Below the pieces are notes generated by a model. The model worked only from the letters and a program-made list of their open reading frames with translations. It did no database searches and was not told where the DNA came from. 64,000 nucleotides of DNA. Origin: Pontiella sulfatireligans (lineage in GTDB: Bacteria; Verrucomicrobiota; Kiritimatiellia; Kiritimatiellales; Pontiellaceae). The DNA is taken from assembly GCF_900890705.1 (NCBI RefSeq), contig NZ_CAAHFH010000001.1, positions 992,001 through 1,056,000 on the forward strand, written 5' to 3'. The translations under genes and the position numbers were made by a program. Positions 1 through 8,945 of the stretch are shown here, in pieces (position 1 is the first letter of the stretch; each line of letters starts with the position of its first letter).

Positions 1-804
1 CACACACAAGAGGTGCGCAGCTATATCAGTGCCAATAGCATGATTCCCGTAACACAACGAATTTTAGCGCGTGATGACATCGATCCCGAAACCAAACAGG
101 CGACCCTGCGCGAAAAGGCGCGCATGCATTTTATGCTGCAACAGTTCAATGCCGCAGAAGAGGCCTTGGAACAGGTACATGATACGGGATTGAGGGGCAA
201 TGCCATGCTGAACCTCTGCCGGGAATATGCCGTCATCAAACCCGACGATTCCGGTTTTCTGTCCGGCCATGATCTAGCCCAGCTGTTGACCAACACCGAT
301 GCGATCAACCGGGACATGAGCCTCTTCCTCTATTTCCACTACACCCGGCGGGTCCCCTCGGTTGTACCGGAGGAGCATGCCGAGGTCGTTGCCGTAATGC
401 TTTCGCGGCTGAATGAACTGAGCGACGAGGAAATACCACAACTGAGACTCAGCAAACAGGCGGAGGGCTATCACCTCGATCTGTCGCATACTCCCTACAG
501 CGCCTATCTCGTAACCATCCCACTCGTATATCGGCAAAACCTCTTGCAGCACCTCAATCTTTATTCGCTCGACATCAGCCACACCCCGGTCTCGCTCACA
601 CGGGAACTGAAAAACCTGAAAACCAAGGAACTGCGCATGATTGGCGTCTCTCTGGAACCGGCCAGCAACCTTGCGTGGACACTGCAGGGCATAGGACTTG
701 ATCGATTGATTGTCGGCAAGGGAGAATATCCCGAATCAGTCCTCAAAAAAATCCGGTTCAAGGGAATCGAGGTGATGGAAGAAGCAGGGAATGTCGAATA
801 CTGA
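1..804 (+). CDS. Membrane Ser/Thr kinase, C-terminal sensor part (5' end outside window)
   Basis: The reading frame is open from base 1, so this is the 3' end of a longer gene; the GTG at 13 is internal. The visible 267 residues align along their whole length with the region after the membrane segment of the complete kinase at 46983-49088. Shared blocks include ARMHxxLQQFNAA, AxIKPDD, and two spaced copies of a leucine-rich-repeat-like motif (HLDLSHTPYS and SLDISHTPVS). The kinase domain itself is not visible, so the kinase call rests on the paralogue. The helical first part may be TPR-like. The gene converges on the ECF sigma gene at 876-1475, with a hairpin repeat between them. The likely role is a signalling kinase whose extracytoplasmic half senses a ligand or envelope state; this is inference. 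Confidence 0.75.
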   Translation, partial: HTQEVRSYISANSMIPVTQRILARDDIDPETKQATLREKARMHFMLQQFNAAEEALEQVHDTGLRGNAMLNLCREYAVIKPDDSGFLSGHDLAQLLTNTDAINRDMSLFLYFHYTRRVPSVVPEEHAEVVAVMLSRLNELSDEEIPQLRLSKQAEGYHLDLSHTPYSAYLVTIPLVYRQNLLQHLNLYSLDISHTPVSLTRELKNLKTKELRMIGVSLEPASNLAWTLQGIGLDRLIVGKGEYPESVLKKIRFKGIEVMEEAGNVEY

Positions 805-870
805 ATATCGAACATGGAACTTCGAGAGATCTCTCCCCTTCTACATTCGATATTCCTTGTTCAATATTTA
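802..870. repeat. REP-like imperfect hairpin between convergent kinase and sigma genes
   Basis: The arms AATATCGAACATGGAA (805-819) and TTCCTTGTTCAATATT (853-868) are inverted copies with about two mismatches, separated by roughly 33 bases. A second copy lies at 49085-49163, also between a kinase and an ECF sigma gene. It could be a bidirectional terminator, a mobile REP-type element or both. The near-identical sequence at two distant loci favours a dispersed element over a purely functional terminator. Confidence 0.6.
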
Positions 871-875
871 ACGGT

Positions 876-1475
876 TCATTCCAGCTCTTCCCGCAAGTGG
901 GCCACTTCCTGCACCAGCCGCCGCTTGAAACGGTTTTTCTGATAATACACGGCGTTTTCAGACAGCTCGGTTTTTGCCGCAATCTCCTTGGCGCTCAATC
1001 CTTCCAGGCTGAGCATGAATACGTCGATGGTTTGCCGCGTGAAGAGCGGCTCTATGTTTTCCATTGCGAGGTTCGTTAAATGGATTTCCCACTCCCGCTG
1101 GGCAACCCGATCGATCTCCGGCTCATCAACCAACCTTAGGTAGTTGAGCGATTCATCCTCCGACGCCTTTTCCAAGCGCGTGGCATCCCTCGCAGATTTT
1201 CTAAAATAGTCCCGCGTACAATTGATCGTCACCGAGCTGAGCCAGCTGCGGAACCGATGGGTGGCTGTGAGCTCCATGCCGGATATGTTCTTCCACACCT
1301 TGATGCAGACCTGCTGAACCAGGTCGTCCACTTCATCCACGGAAACATTCATGTTGCGGATAATGGCATAGATGTAGGGGCGGTAGATGCGCACGAACTC
1401 ATCCCACGACTGATCGTCATGGGACGCCTGAATGCGCTGAATCAGCGTCTGCCTTGTATTGTATTGATCGCTCAT
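876..1475 (-). CDS. ECF-type RNA polymerase sigma factor
   Basis: This is a small sigma-70 family protein of about 199 residues. The region 2 helix (YIYAIIRNMN to DDLVQQVCIKVWKNI, about residues 34-65) would bind core polymerase and the -10 element. Region 4 near the C-terminus (SAKEIAAKTELSENAV) is the helix-turn-helix that reads the -35 element. An ATG at 1553 would add 26 residues, but I chose 1475: the paralogue at 49170-49769 starts with the same MSDQYNTR, and a weak purine-rich ribosome site (CAGGCAA) precedes it. No anti-sigma gene is adjacent. The neighbour is a convergent Ser/Thr kinase, which suggests control by phosphorylation, as known for some kinase-linked ECF groups (inference). 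The gene lies on the same strand as, and downstream of, the DUF1080 and beta-helix genes. Confidence 0.88.
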   Translation of the reverse strand: MSDQYNTRQTLIQRIQASHDDQSWDEFVRIYRPYIYAIIRNMNVSVDEVDDLVQQVCIKVWKNISGMELTATHRFRSWLSSVTINCTRDYFRKSARDATRLEKASEDESLNYLRLVDEPEIDRVAQREWEIHLTNLAMENIEPLFTRQTIDVFMLSLEGLSAKEIAAKTELSENAVYYQKNRFKRRLVQEVAHLREELE

Positions 1476-1617
1476 CGCCATTGCCTGCTTCAACCGGGGC
1501 CTCTTTCCCCGAATCACTGCCTCGACATAGTTAATATAGCGTTTTATTTTCATTTGAACAGCAGATCGTTAACCGAAATCAATACAGTTCGAAACCACCG
1601 ATAGGCGTACCCCAGAT

Positions 1618-2309
1618 CTAAAGCTGTTTGATCCGGATATTCCGAAAGAAAATCGGGGCAGCCGCGTGCTTTCCCTGAAAGCCGATGCGGCCCTTGGTTT
1701 CAAGCTCGGCAGCAGGCCTGCTCAGCCACGACGGAACCGTCGACCCATCCGGGTTCTTGCCTTTTTCCGTCCAAAGCGCCATATCCATGGAGGTGACGTG
1801 TTCCCCGTTCAGCACCACATCGATATGGCGCCCCTTGCAGGTGATCGCGCAACGGTTCCACTCTCCTGGCTTTTTCACCATGCTCTTGGCGGGGGCCAAA
1901 CGGCCGTATATCGCTCCGCACTTCTTGTCCCCCTCGACTTCGCCCACTTTTCGAAAAAGTCGTCAGTAAGCTGGATTTCGATCGAATTCGGAATCCACTT
2001 TTCAGTGTCGGTGCAATAGACCAAAATACCGCTGTTTGAACCGGGTGCCGTCTTGAATTCGAGATCCAACACAAAATTATCATAATCCCGCTTTGTCCAG
2101 ATGGCCTTATCTTCGCTGGCCGTCAGCACGCCCTGCTCAACCGACCACACCCCTTCAGGCTTGTCCGCATTCGAAAGATCCGAATTGAACAATGCGTTCC
2201 ATTCCGACGAATCCGGATAGCCGCCCCATGCAGCCGCACCAACCAACACCAGCAAGCCCATCAAACCAACACCTGTCTTTATCCATAAATGATTCATACG
2301 TCTTATCAT
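1618..2309 (-). pseudogene. DUF1080 (3-keto-disaccharide hydrolase-like) secreted protein, frameshifted
   Basis: Two overlapping minus-strand frames together make one DUF1080 protein of about 230 residues. The first (from 2309) has a signal peptide and then WNALFNSDLSNA and DLEFKTAPGSNSGI. It runs out of family likeness after FFEKWA. The second (from about 1947) continues with VEGDKKCGAIYGRLAP, PGEWNRCAITCKGRHI and VVLNGEHV, ending at 1618. Family homologues read straight through this junction, so one base appears to be missing near 1938-1942. This is either a real inactivating mutation or a sequencing error. DUF1080 is a concanavalin-like fold known for sugar binding and 3-keto-glycoside hydrolysis. 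The start at 2309 has a close AGAGGG; an internal ATG at 2297 is also possible. It follows the beta-helix gene after 42 bases. Confidence 0.8.
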
Positions 2310-2351
2310 TTCCCTCTTTCTGCCAAATTTCCTATAGATTGGCGGTCATGT

Positions 2352-5300
2352 CTATTGGATGTCCGCCTCGATCTTGAAATAACTATTGGAGGGCGTTAGA
2401 TCAAACTCAAACGCATCCTCCGGCGGCGTCAGGCCAATAGCCCAGTCGCGGATAACCGTCCAGCCGGCCATATCGGGACTCTGCCAAACACGGTAGAGCA
2501 CACCCGTTGCACTCGGCCAGAAAAGCTCTATTTTTCCAGACATTGGAAGCGGCGCACTTCCTGAAAAACCAAACACGGATTCCGGATCGCCGGGATCAGT
2601 GCCGAGCGCGATCTCCTGCGCATCGGTCAGGCCGTCGCCATCGCTGTCTTCGGCAATTTGCATGAGTATCAGCTGTACCGCATCAACCCCCACAAACTCG
2701 GAATTATTATTGTTGGCGCTGGCCAAACCGCCTGCCAGCACCGCTAGGTAGTTGTAGTCAACAGCCGGGGTCACGCTGTTGCTGAAGATGGTGTAGGCAT
2801 TGCCGGACAACTCGGCATCGGCAATGGTGCGCTTCGCCACCAAGTTGTCATAGGTGCCACTGGTGAAAGCGTACGTGCCGCCGAGATCCACGGTCAGCCC
2901 AGTGAAATCATTGAAGCCGACCACCTGGTAGCAGGCCATATCGGAAGAGGTCATCCCCTCGCGTCCCGGCGCGGCAAAGACCGCTGAAAAATTAATCTGC
3001 AGACCGGAAACAACGATATCCGACACATCGACCACCTGCACTATTCCGCGCTTGGACGCAATCTGGAACATCATGGATACGTTTCCATCCTGTCCAGAAA
3101 CAACGCCGCTTGCGTCGGCCAGATCCATGTTAGTATCTTCGCCGGATTCGCGCACGGCCCACTGGCCGGCCATCGACGGAGCCAGCGCTATGTTGCCGGC
3201 ATTCCCGGTAAAAACAAAGTTTGCAGATCCGGACTCAAAGGAACCGTTGACCAACAGCTCGAGCGGCGCATAGACCGGCGGCGGAGCACCGGCGCGGAGA
3301 ACCTGAATCGTAAAACTTTCGCTGTAGAATTCCGACGTGCTGTCGAGCACCAGCACGGTAATGGAATGGGTGGTGTTCGATGCATAGACGATGGAATCCG
3401 CATCGGCGACGGTGAGTTCCCCGGAGGATGCGTCAATGGCAAAGCGCCCGCCTGCATCGTCGGTCAGCTGGTAGACAAAGGTTTCCCCGGCATCCGGATC
3501 GGTGGCGGTGAAGGTGCCGGCCAGCGTCCCGTTGGCGGCGTTTTCCTCAACCGTATTGCTGCCCAGCGACAGATCGGTCGGCCCGCTTCCAGAAGGCGCA
3601 GTTCCTTCCATGAAGTAGGCGGTGAGTTCCAATGACTGAAGAACATTTGTATCGATACGGACGGCGGTTCTCACGCCATCGCTCCAGCCCGCAAAGCGGC
3701 AGCCCGAACCCGGCACGGCGATGACAACAATTCCGGCTCCGCCTTCGGCCACCACCTGATTGGTTGCCCCGACCAGCGCATGACCGGTTCCGAGCGCATG
3801 GTTTTCAAGCTCGGCCGAGCCGGCCAGTCTGTAGTTGAGATCATACAGTCCGTCAGATTCGAGAACGGTGATGGTGATTTCCTGTGTGTCGCGCAGATTA
3901 CGGGCATCGCGCACGGTGAGCGAAGCCGTATAGACACCCGATTCCGTGTAGGTATGCTGCGCATTGGTCTCCCACGAAGTGCAGCCGTCGCCAAAGTTCC
4001 AAAGGGCGGAAACGATGCCGATATTATCGGACGAGCTGTCTCCAGTGAAATTGACGGTCAGCGAATCTGTTCCCTGAAAGGTATCTGCGGAAGCCACGGC
4101 GGTTGGTGGAAAGGCATCCCAGCCATTTTCGGAAAAACGTTTGACGCGCATGGCCTCGTAGAGATTGGGCTGGTCCAGCTCGCCGGGGCCAATGTCGGCC
4201 TCGAACCAGCGCGGGGAGGCATCGGTTACGGGATCCGCAAGGGCATGGATGCCGACCAGATTGATGTACCCGCGGCAGAAAGCGTTTCCCGTAGCAGCGT
4301 AGGACGGAAAATCCTGCTCCAACGCGCTGTCAATATTCCAGAAGGTTTCCCATGCGCCGCATTGGATGCCGGCCGAATTCAGGCCGCTGCTCAGCCAGAA
4401 CTTGCGACCCAAACCGACATCGATCTGCGTGTAAAGATTGCGCGAGCCGTTCTGGCGATGGTGATCGAGCGATATATCAAAGCCCTTAACATCGGAAAAA
4501 ACGCTGTTTACCGTGGAATTGATAGTCAGGTCGTGCAGCCCGGCATAGTTCAGGCGAATGCGCTCGGCCAGCATGTGGGAGCCGGTCAGCGCCACGGCGG
4601 CGTGCGCGCGCACATCCCAATAGTTGCTCTCGAGCGGCGTGTCGAACTGCATGGCATAGTCGTAGTCCAAACCGCTTTGCAGCGGAAACTCCGACTGGCT
4701 CATCCGCTCGGCCACCAGCGTGACGTCCGAAACGGTACACTGGACATTTTCACCATACATGCTAATCGCACTGCAGGCTTCACGAACCTCGACATTGCGC
4801 ACCCAGCAGTTCACGCAGGCCTGCAAATAAATACCGTCGGTGGTGACATCCTCTTCATAATCGGGCCCCGGAGCCGTTCCGTTGAAATGCTTGGCATAGG
4901 GATAGTCGGGATCGAAGGTGACGGTGAGATCCTCCACTCCCGCGTCGTGCATTACGGGGCGCATGATACCCAGCCCCCACTTTTTGGTTCCGCCCTGGAA
5001 GGAATATTCGAGCGGCCGATCGAACGAGACCACTTTGCCGGCCACTCCGACGACCTTGGCATACATTTTACAGGAAACGTTTCCCGAGAACTGCGGAATC
5101 TGCACTCCCCCAATACATTGCTCAACAAGATTACTGAAGGCGGCGCCATCATATTTGCTGAGCGACAGTTGCATATAGATCAGGTCCCCCACCTGAGCCT
5201 GGTTGGCCAACGCCACATTTGAAATCTCGGTATCCCCACGCAAAAATCCATTCACCATGGAGAGCCCCTGCTTGGTCGTATCGCCGTCGAGCTTGATGGC

Positions 5301-5744
5301 TGAAATCCCGTTGAGCGCCTCGATCACCGTTTTCGCGGGGCCGGAACCGCGCAGCACGATATTCGGTTTATTGATAAAGACCGTATTGGTGACATTGTAG
5401 ACGCCTTCTGGAAGAAAGATCGCAACGCCGTTGGTCGGGCAGGCATCGATTGCCGCCTGAAGGGCGGCGGAATCGTCGATGCCATCGTTCGGAATGGCGC
5501 CAAAGTTGGTTGCAACTATGGATACAGGATAGAACGGAATCGGCACATCGCCGCCCTGATAACCGGCGTGGGATGCATCCGCAATCCGGGAGCTGATTGA
5601 ATTGGAGGGATAGGTATTGTCCCACAACTCGCCATTTACCCCCCAAAGCCCCGAAGTCGCCGCTTCGGCAAACGTCACCACAGCCAGCAAGCCCCCGAAC
5701 AACGCTTTTTTGCTGAATAAGCTAAAACTTCCGATCCAATCCAT
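2352..5744 (-). CDS. Secreted right-handed beta-helix (pectate-lyase-like) multidomain protein
   Basis: This 1130-residue protein starts with a signal peptide (about 1-28). A tryptophan-rich signature follows (SGLWGVNGELW, then AGYQGGDVPIP), and then a PF12708-type beta-helix to about residue 540, opening with NFGAIPNDGIDDSAALQAAID. Next come a PKD domain (about 550-640; WNFGDG and HTYTESGVYT), an InlB-like segment (about 650-725; GWSDG), a cadherin-like domain (about 735-840) and a beta-sandwich-like segment. The tail holds a calcium-type DSDGDGLTDAQEIALGTDP motif and the about 70-residue end also seen at 35064 and 37959. It is probably a lyase or hydrolase acting on polysaccharide outside the cell; I cannot assign the reaction. 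The beta-helix is related to those at 14535 and 37959. Confidence 0.85.
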   Translation of the reverse strand: MDWIGSFSLFSKKALFGGLLAVVTFAEAATSGLWGVNGELWDNTYPSNSISSRIADASHAGYQGGDVPIPFYPVSIVATNFGAIPNDGIDDSAALQAAIDACPTNGVAIFLPEGVYNVTNTVFINKPNIVLRGSGPAKTVIEALNGISAIKLDGDTTKQGLSMVNGFLRGDTEISNVALANQAQVGDLIYMQLSLSKYDGAAFSNLVEQCIGGVQIPQFSGNVSCKMYAKVVGVAGKVVSFDRPLEYSFQGGTKKWGLGIMRPVMHDAGVEDLTVTFDPDYPYAKHFNGTAPGPDYEEDVTTDGIYLQACVNCWVRNVEVREACSAISMYGENVQCTVSDVTLVAERMSQSEFPLQSGLDYDYAMQFDTPLESNYWDVRAHAAVALTGSHMLAERIRLNYAGLHDLTINSTVNSVFSDVKGFDISLDHHRQNGSRNLYTQIDVGLGRKFWLSSGLNSAGIQCGAWETFWNIDSALEQDFPSYAATGNAFCRGYINLVGIHALADPVTDASPRWFEADIGPGELDQPNLYEAMRVKRFSENGWDAFPPTAVASADTFQGTDSLTVNFTGDSSSDNIGIVSALWNFGDGCTSWETNAQHTYTESGVYTASLTVRDARNLRDTQEITITVLESDGLYDLNYRLAGSAELENHALGTGHALVGATNQVVAEGGAGIVVIAVPGSGCRFAGWSDGVRTAVRIDTNVLQSLELTAYFMEGTAPSGSGPTDLSLGSNTVEENAANGTLAGTFTATDPDAGETFVYQLTDDAGGRFAIDASSGELTVADADSIVYASNTTHSITVLVLDSTSEFYSESFTIQVLRAGAPPPVYAPLELLVNGSFESGSANFVFTGNAGNIALAPSMAGQWAVRESGEDTNMDLADASGVVSGQDGNVSMMFQIASKRGIVQVVDVSDIVVSGLQINFSAVFAAPGREGMTSSDMACYQVVGFNDFTGLTVDLGGTYAFTSGTYDNLVAKRTIADAELSGNAYTIFSNSVTPAVDYNYLAVLAGGLASANNNNSEFVGVDAVQLILMQIAEDSDGDGLTDAQEIALGTDPGDPESVFGFSGSAPLPMSGKIELFWPSATGVLYRVWQSPDMAGWTVIRDWAIGLTPPEDAFEFDLTPSNSYFKIEADIQ

Positions 5745-5861
5745 GAAAAACCCAATCCGTTAAATCTAAATCAGTGGGGACGACAACCCTGCACAACGCA
5801 CGATCTCCCTACCTACATCTATACACGTCGCATATCCGCCAATTCTGAATTTAAATATAAC

Positions 5862-5867
5862 GTATTA
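5862..5867 (-). promoter_or_regulatory. Possible -10 element upstream of the beta-helix gene
   Basis: On the minus strand the gap holds AATAATACGTTATA, matching the -10 region of the two better promoters at 32842 and 35013 (ATAATACG followed by A/T-rich sequence). No convincing -35 hexamer lies 16-18 bases upstream. If real, it gives a leader of about 115 bases before the start at 5744. Confidence 0.3.
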
Positions 5868-5935
5868 TTGCATTGGAAGAATCTACATGCTCATATCGCC
5901 CCGTTAAATGGAATTAATAAACTAAGGAAACCAAC

Positions 5936-7351
5936 ATGAAGTTGCTTAAAACACTGATCTTTTCCTGTATTGCCAGTGTCGCCATCGCCGCATCACAAAC
6001 GCCCAACGTGGTCTTGATTCTAGCCGACGACCTGGGATGGAACTCCCCCGCCTGCTTCGGAAGCGACTATTATGAAAGCCCCAACTTAGACAAGCTGGCC
6101 AGCCAAGGCATGCGGTTCGACAACGGCTACGCCGCCGATCCGATCTGCGCCCCAACCCGAGCTAGCCTGATGTCGGGCTGGGATATCCCGCGCCACGGCG
6201 TATTGCGCGTTTCTGATAATCACCGCAATCTCAAAAAGTACGGCAAACCTAAAACCCGCCTGATCCAGCCCCCGCACCAAAGCTACCTCGATGAAAAAGT
6301 GGTTACGCTGGCCGAAGCATTCCAATCCCAAGGCTACCGCACGGCCATGTTCGGAAAATGGCATCTGGGTCGCAGAGATGAAGATCTTCCCGGAGAACGC
6401 GGCTTCGATGAATATAAGATGCGGGTGGACTACAACCACTTCAACACCCAACTGCTGCCTCAAGGAGTGAACACCGACAAGCAGATCCCGAAAAATGTTT
6501 ATCTTACCGACTACATGTGCGATCTGGCCGTCGGCTTCTTGAAAGAAAACGCAACCGCCAACCAACCCTTCTTTCTCTACCTCCCGGACATGCTGGTGCA
6601 TTCCAAATTCGAGGCTATCCAGAAGGACATCGATTATTTCGAGGCCAAGCCAAAAGGTAACATGCATCACGACCCCGTACTGGCCGCAATGCTCAAGAGC
6701 CTCGACCGCACCGTCGGCCGCGTTATGGACACATTGGAAGAGCTCGGCATCGCCGACAACACCCTGCTGGTGTTCACCTCCGACAACGGAGGTGTTCCAC
6801 TGAAAGCAGATGGCGAGTGGTGGCACAAATTTGAACCCAACACCAGCAACGGCATCCTCAAGGGTGGCAAGGGCGCTATTGACGAGGGGGGTATCCGTGT
6901 GCCCTACATCTTCCGCTTCCCCGGCCGTATTCCTGCCGGAACCCTCAGCCACGAACCGATCATCACCCAGGATCTCTACCCCACCCTGCTCGCGCAAGTC
7001 GGACTGAAAAACCCAGATGGACACCATCTGGACGGCATGGACATCTCGGCGGCACTTTCCAATCCTCGGAAGCAGCTGCCGAAGCGCGCGCTCTACTGGT
7101 TCCACTCCAACTACAGCTTTGCCGGACGTGCAGGCATGGCCATGCGGGACGGCGACTGGAAACTCTGCACCTATTTCGAGAATGAAGAGGAAGAAATGTT
7201 CAACCTCGTCGACGACATCGCCGAGGAGCATAACCTCGTTTCCAAATATCCCGAGCGCGCCCAGAAAATGCGAACCAAACTCGATGCGTGGTCCAAATCA
7301 GTCAACGCTCCGCCGCATCTGCCCAACCCTGACTACAAGCCGAAAAAATAG
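5936..7351 (+). CDS. Secreted S1-family sulfatase
   Basis: This 471-residue type I sulfatase hydrolyses a sulfate ester, probably on a polysaccharide or its oligosaccharides. A signal peptide (about 1-18) precedes the metal-binding NVVLILADDLGW. The formylglycine motif CAPTR has its cysteine at residue 71, and the usual GKWHLG block follows (about residue 137). Later conserved parts are FTSDNGG, GGKGAIDEGGIRVPYIFRFPGRI and a C-terminal DGDWKL. The ATG is preceded by AAGGA with 8 bases of spacing. It is the only plus-strand enzyme gene in the left half and stands alone, facing the minus-strand run that ends at 7444. The S1 subfamily cannot be told by eye, so the sulfated position it cuts is unknown. 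Confidence 0.93.
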   Translation: MKLLKTLIFSCIASVAIAASQTPNVVLILADDLGWNSPACFGSDYYESPNLDKLASQGMRFDNGYAADPICAPTRASLMSGWDIPRHGVLRVSDNHRNLKKYGKPKTRLIQPPHQSYLDEKVVTLAEAFQSQGYRTAMFGKWHLGRRDEDLPGERGFDEYKMRVDYNHFNTQLLPQGVNTDKQIPKNVYLTDYMCDLAVGFLKENATANQPFFLYLPDMLVHSKFEAIQKDIDYFEAKPKGNMHHDPVLAAMLKSLDRTVGRVMDTLEELGIADNTLLVFTSDNGGVPLKADGEWWHKFEPNTSNGILKGGKGAIDEGGIRVPYIFRFPGRIPAGTLSHEPIITQDLYPTLLAQVGLKNPDGHHLDGMDISAALSNPRKQLPKRALYWFHSNYSFAGRAGMAMRDGDWKLCTYFENEEEEMFNLVDDIAEEHNLVSKYPERAQKMRTKLDAWSKSVNAPPHLPNPDYKPKK

Positions 7352-7443
7352 TTTCACTGGCTGGATCCACATAATCCTGTAGCGCTTTCACCTCTCCGTC
7401 CGCTATACACGCTAACGCGTTTAGCATCGGGGCTCGTTTCAAT

Positions 7444-8934
7444 CTACAACTCCACCTTGATTACATCCGCATATTTGGTCTGCATTTCATTGGCCACCGA
7501 AATGATCAATTGACCCTCGTTGAATTCAAAAGGTACTGATTGCCCATTGTGCAACATGAACACTTTCTTCGGCTTCGGCAATCCATTGAACTCCACCGTC
7601 TCCGGTTGCGGCACACGGTCTTCGCGGATATTGGAAGGCATCAGGTAAACATAACGCACATTGCTCTTCTGCGAGGCATGGGTGGAACAGGTTTCGTTTT
7701 CTGCAAGGAGGTGTACGCCGTTGACCGATTCACCGTTTGTGCTCATCCAATCTTCAAACAACTCAAAGCCTTCGTAGGCGCGGTAGCAGAGGTCGCCGTC
7801 GGCCTTGGGGCCGATACCCAGCAGATAGTTGATGCCGTGGATGCGACAGCGGATCAGTTCGTCAAGCACGCGATTGAAGTGGCGGTAATCCTTATCGACA
7901 TAGGGCCAGTTAAAGTTCCATGTATTGCAAAACTCCGCCCATTCTCCGTCCTTGAGTTCGGGGTTTTCAGGCAGATGGCGTTCGAAAGTACGGAAGTCGC
8001 CCTTGCCGCCCATACGCGGATTAATCACCATGCCCGGCTGGAGCCGGCGCATTTCGTCCTGACCAATGAGCAACTTTGTATATTCACCAACCTTTGGATT
8101 GCCGTCGAACCAAAGCACATCGATCTTTCCATAGTTGGTGAGCAGCTCGCGGATTTGTCCGCTGACCATTTCGGCATAGGCTTTCTGGTGAGCGACAAGT
8201 TCCTCGCCTTCCATCGAAGGGCCCTTTGGCTGCAGGTTATAATCCAGCGGAGAAAGCTCCGGGTTGCTCTTGCGCAGGTTGCGATGCGTGAAGTTGACGT
8301 TTTCCCGATCAAAATACCAATCCGGCGGGGAATAGTAGAGTCCCACCCTGATCTCGGCCTTACGGCACCCATCCACAAACTCCTTCACGAGATCGCGGCC
8401 GCCCATATAGTTTTTCGTGTTGAAATCGCCAAAGGCACTGGGCCACATGGCAAAGCCCTCGTGATGCTTGGTGGTCAGCACGACATATTCAAACCCCGAT
8501 GCCTTCGCGGCCGCCAACCACGTTGCAGGATGATAGTTTTGTGGGTTGAATTTCTCTGCCATCGCCCAGTATTCCATCGGCGTCATCTCCGGCTGACCTT
8601 TCAGCTCCCAATCCTTTTCGCGGATAATACGATCGCGTTCGGTGGGGTCTTCAATACGCGGAAGGCGTGCACCGACCATCATCGGCCAGGAAATATTCAT
8701 AGCCTCAACGCTGCAAATTCCCCAGTGAAGAAAAAGACCCAGTCCAGCATCCGGAAACCACTGCGCATCCGGATGCGCGGTATGGCCAGAAACCGTTTCG
8801 GTCATGTTGCCGATCTCACCATGCTGCCCCTTCACAATAGACTTGTTTTTACTCGCCTCTCCGTTGTCTGCAAAAGCCGCGCAGGCGCCCATCTGAAAAG
8901 CCAAAATGATGTGTAGATATTTTTTCATATGCAT
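7444..8934 (-). CDS. Secreted alpha-L-fucosidase, GH29
   Basis: This GH29 enzyme releases alpha-linked L-fucose by a retaining mechanism. From the second of two close ATGs (8928), the signal peptide ends near DNGEA. Family blocks are GLGLFLHWGICSVE (about 62-75), VVLTTKHHEGFAMW (149-162) and GLYYSPPDWYF (196-206). The likely nucleophile is Asp275 in DVLWFDG. An upstream frame extends to 9084, but that would overlap the preceding gene and bury the signal peptide. The start is therefore 8934 or 8928, with a weak GGGAA site. It is the last gene of the long minus-strand run and begins 11 bases after the GH28 gene ends. A second GH29 (18620) differs in length, so the two probably cut different fucosides. 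Confidence 0.9.
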   Translation of the reverse strand: MHMKKYLHIILAFQMGACAAFADNGEASKNKSIVKGQHGEIGNMTETVSGHTAHPDAQWFPDAGLGLFLHWGICSVEAMNISWPMMVGARLPRIEDPTERDRIIREKDWELKGQPEMTPMEYWAMAEKFNPQNYHPATWLAAAKASGFEYVVLTTKHHEGFAMWPSAFGDFNTKNYMGGRDLVKEFVDGCRKAEIRVGLYYSPPDWYFDRENVNFTHRNLRKSNPELSPLDYNLQPKGPSMEGEELVAHQKAYAEMVSGQIRELLTNYGKIDVLWFDGNPKVGEYTKLLIGQDEMRRLQPGMVINPRMGGKGDFRTFERHLPENPELKDGEWAEFCNTWNFNWPYVDKDYRHFNRVLDELIRCRIHGINYLLGIGPKADGDLCYRAYEGFELFEDWMSTNGESVNGVHLLAENETCSTHASQKSNVRYVYLMPSNIREDRVPQPETVEFNGLPKPKKVFMLHNGQSVPFEFNEGQLIISVANEMQTKYADVIKVEL

Positions 8935-8945
8935 ATGTATTCCCG

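Noticed and set aside
876..1553. Longer sigma factor starting at 1553
   Set aside because: The extra 26 residues are absent from the paralogue and lack a ribosome site; the start at 1475 matches MSDQYNTR of the second copy.
3780..5222. Long plus-strand frame of 480 codons
   Set aside because: It lies wholly antisense to the beta-helix gene. It has no family likeness, signal peptide or ribosome site, and comes from codon bias on the other strand.
7352..7443. Possible rho-independent terminator between the convergent sulfatase and GH29 genes
   Set aside because: GCTAA and TTTAGC near 7409-7424 could pair, but the stem is short and no T-run follows; not strong enough to list.
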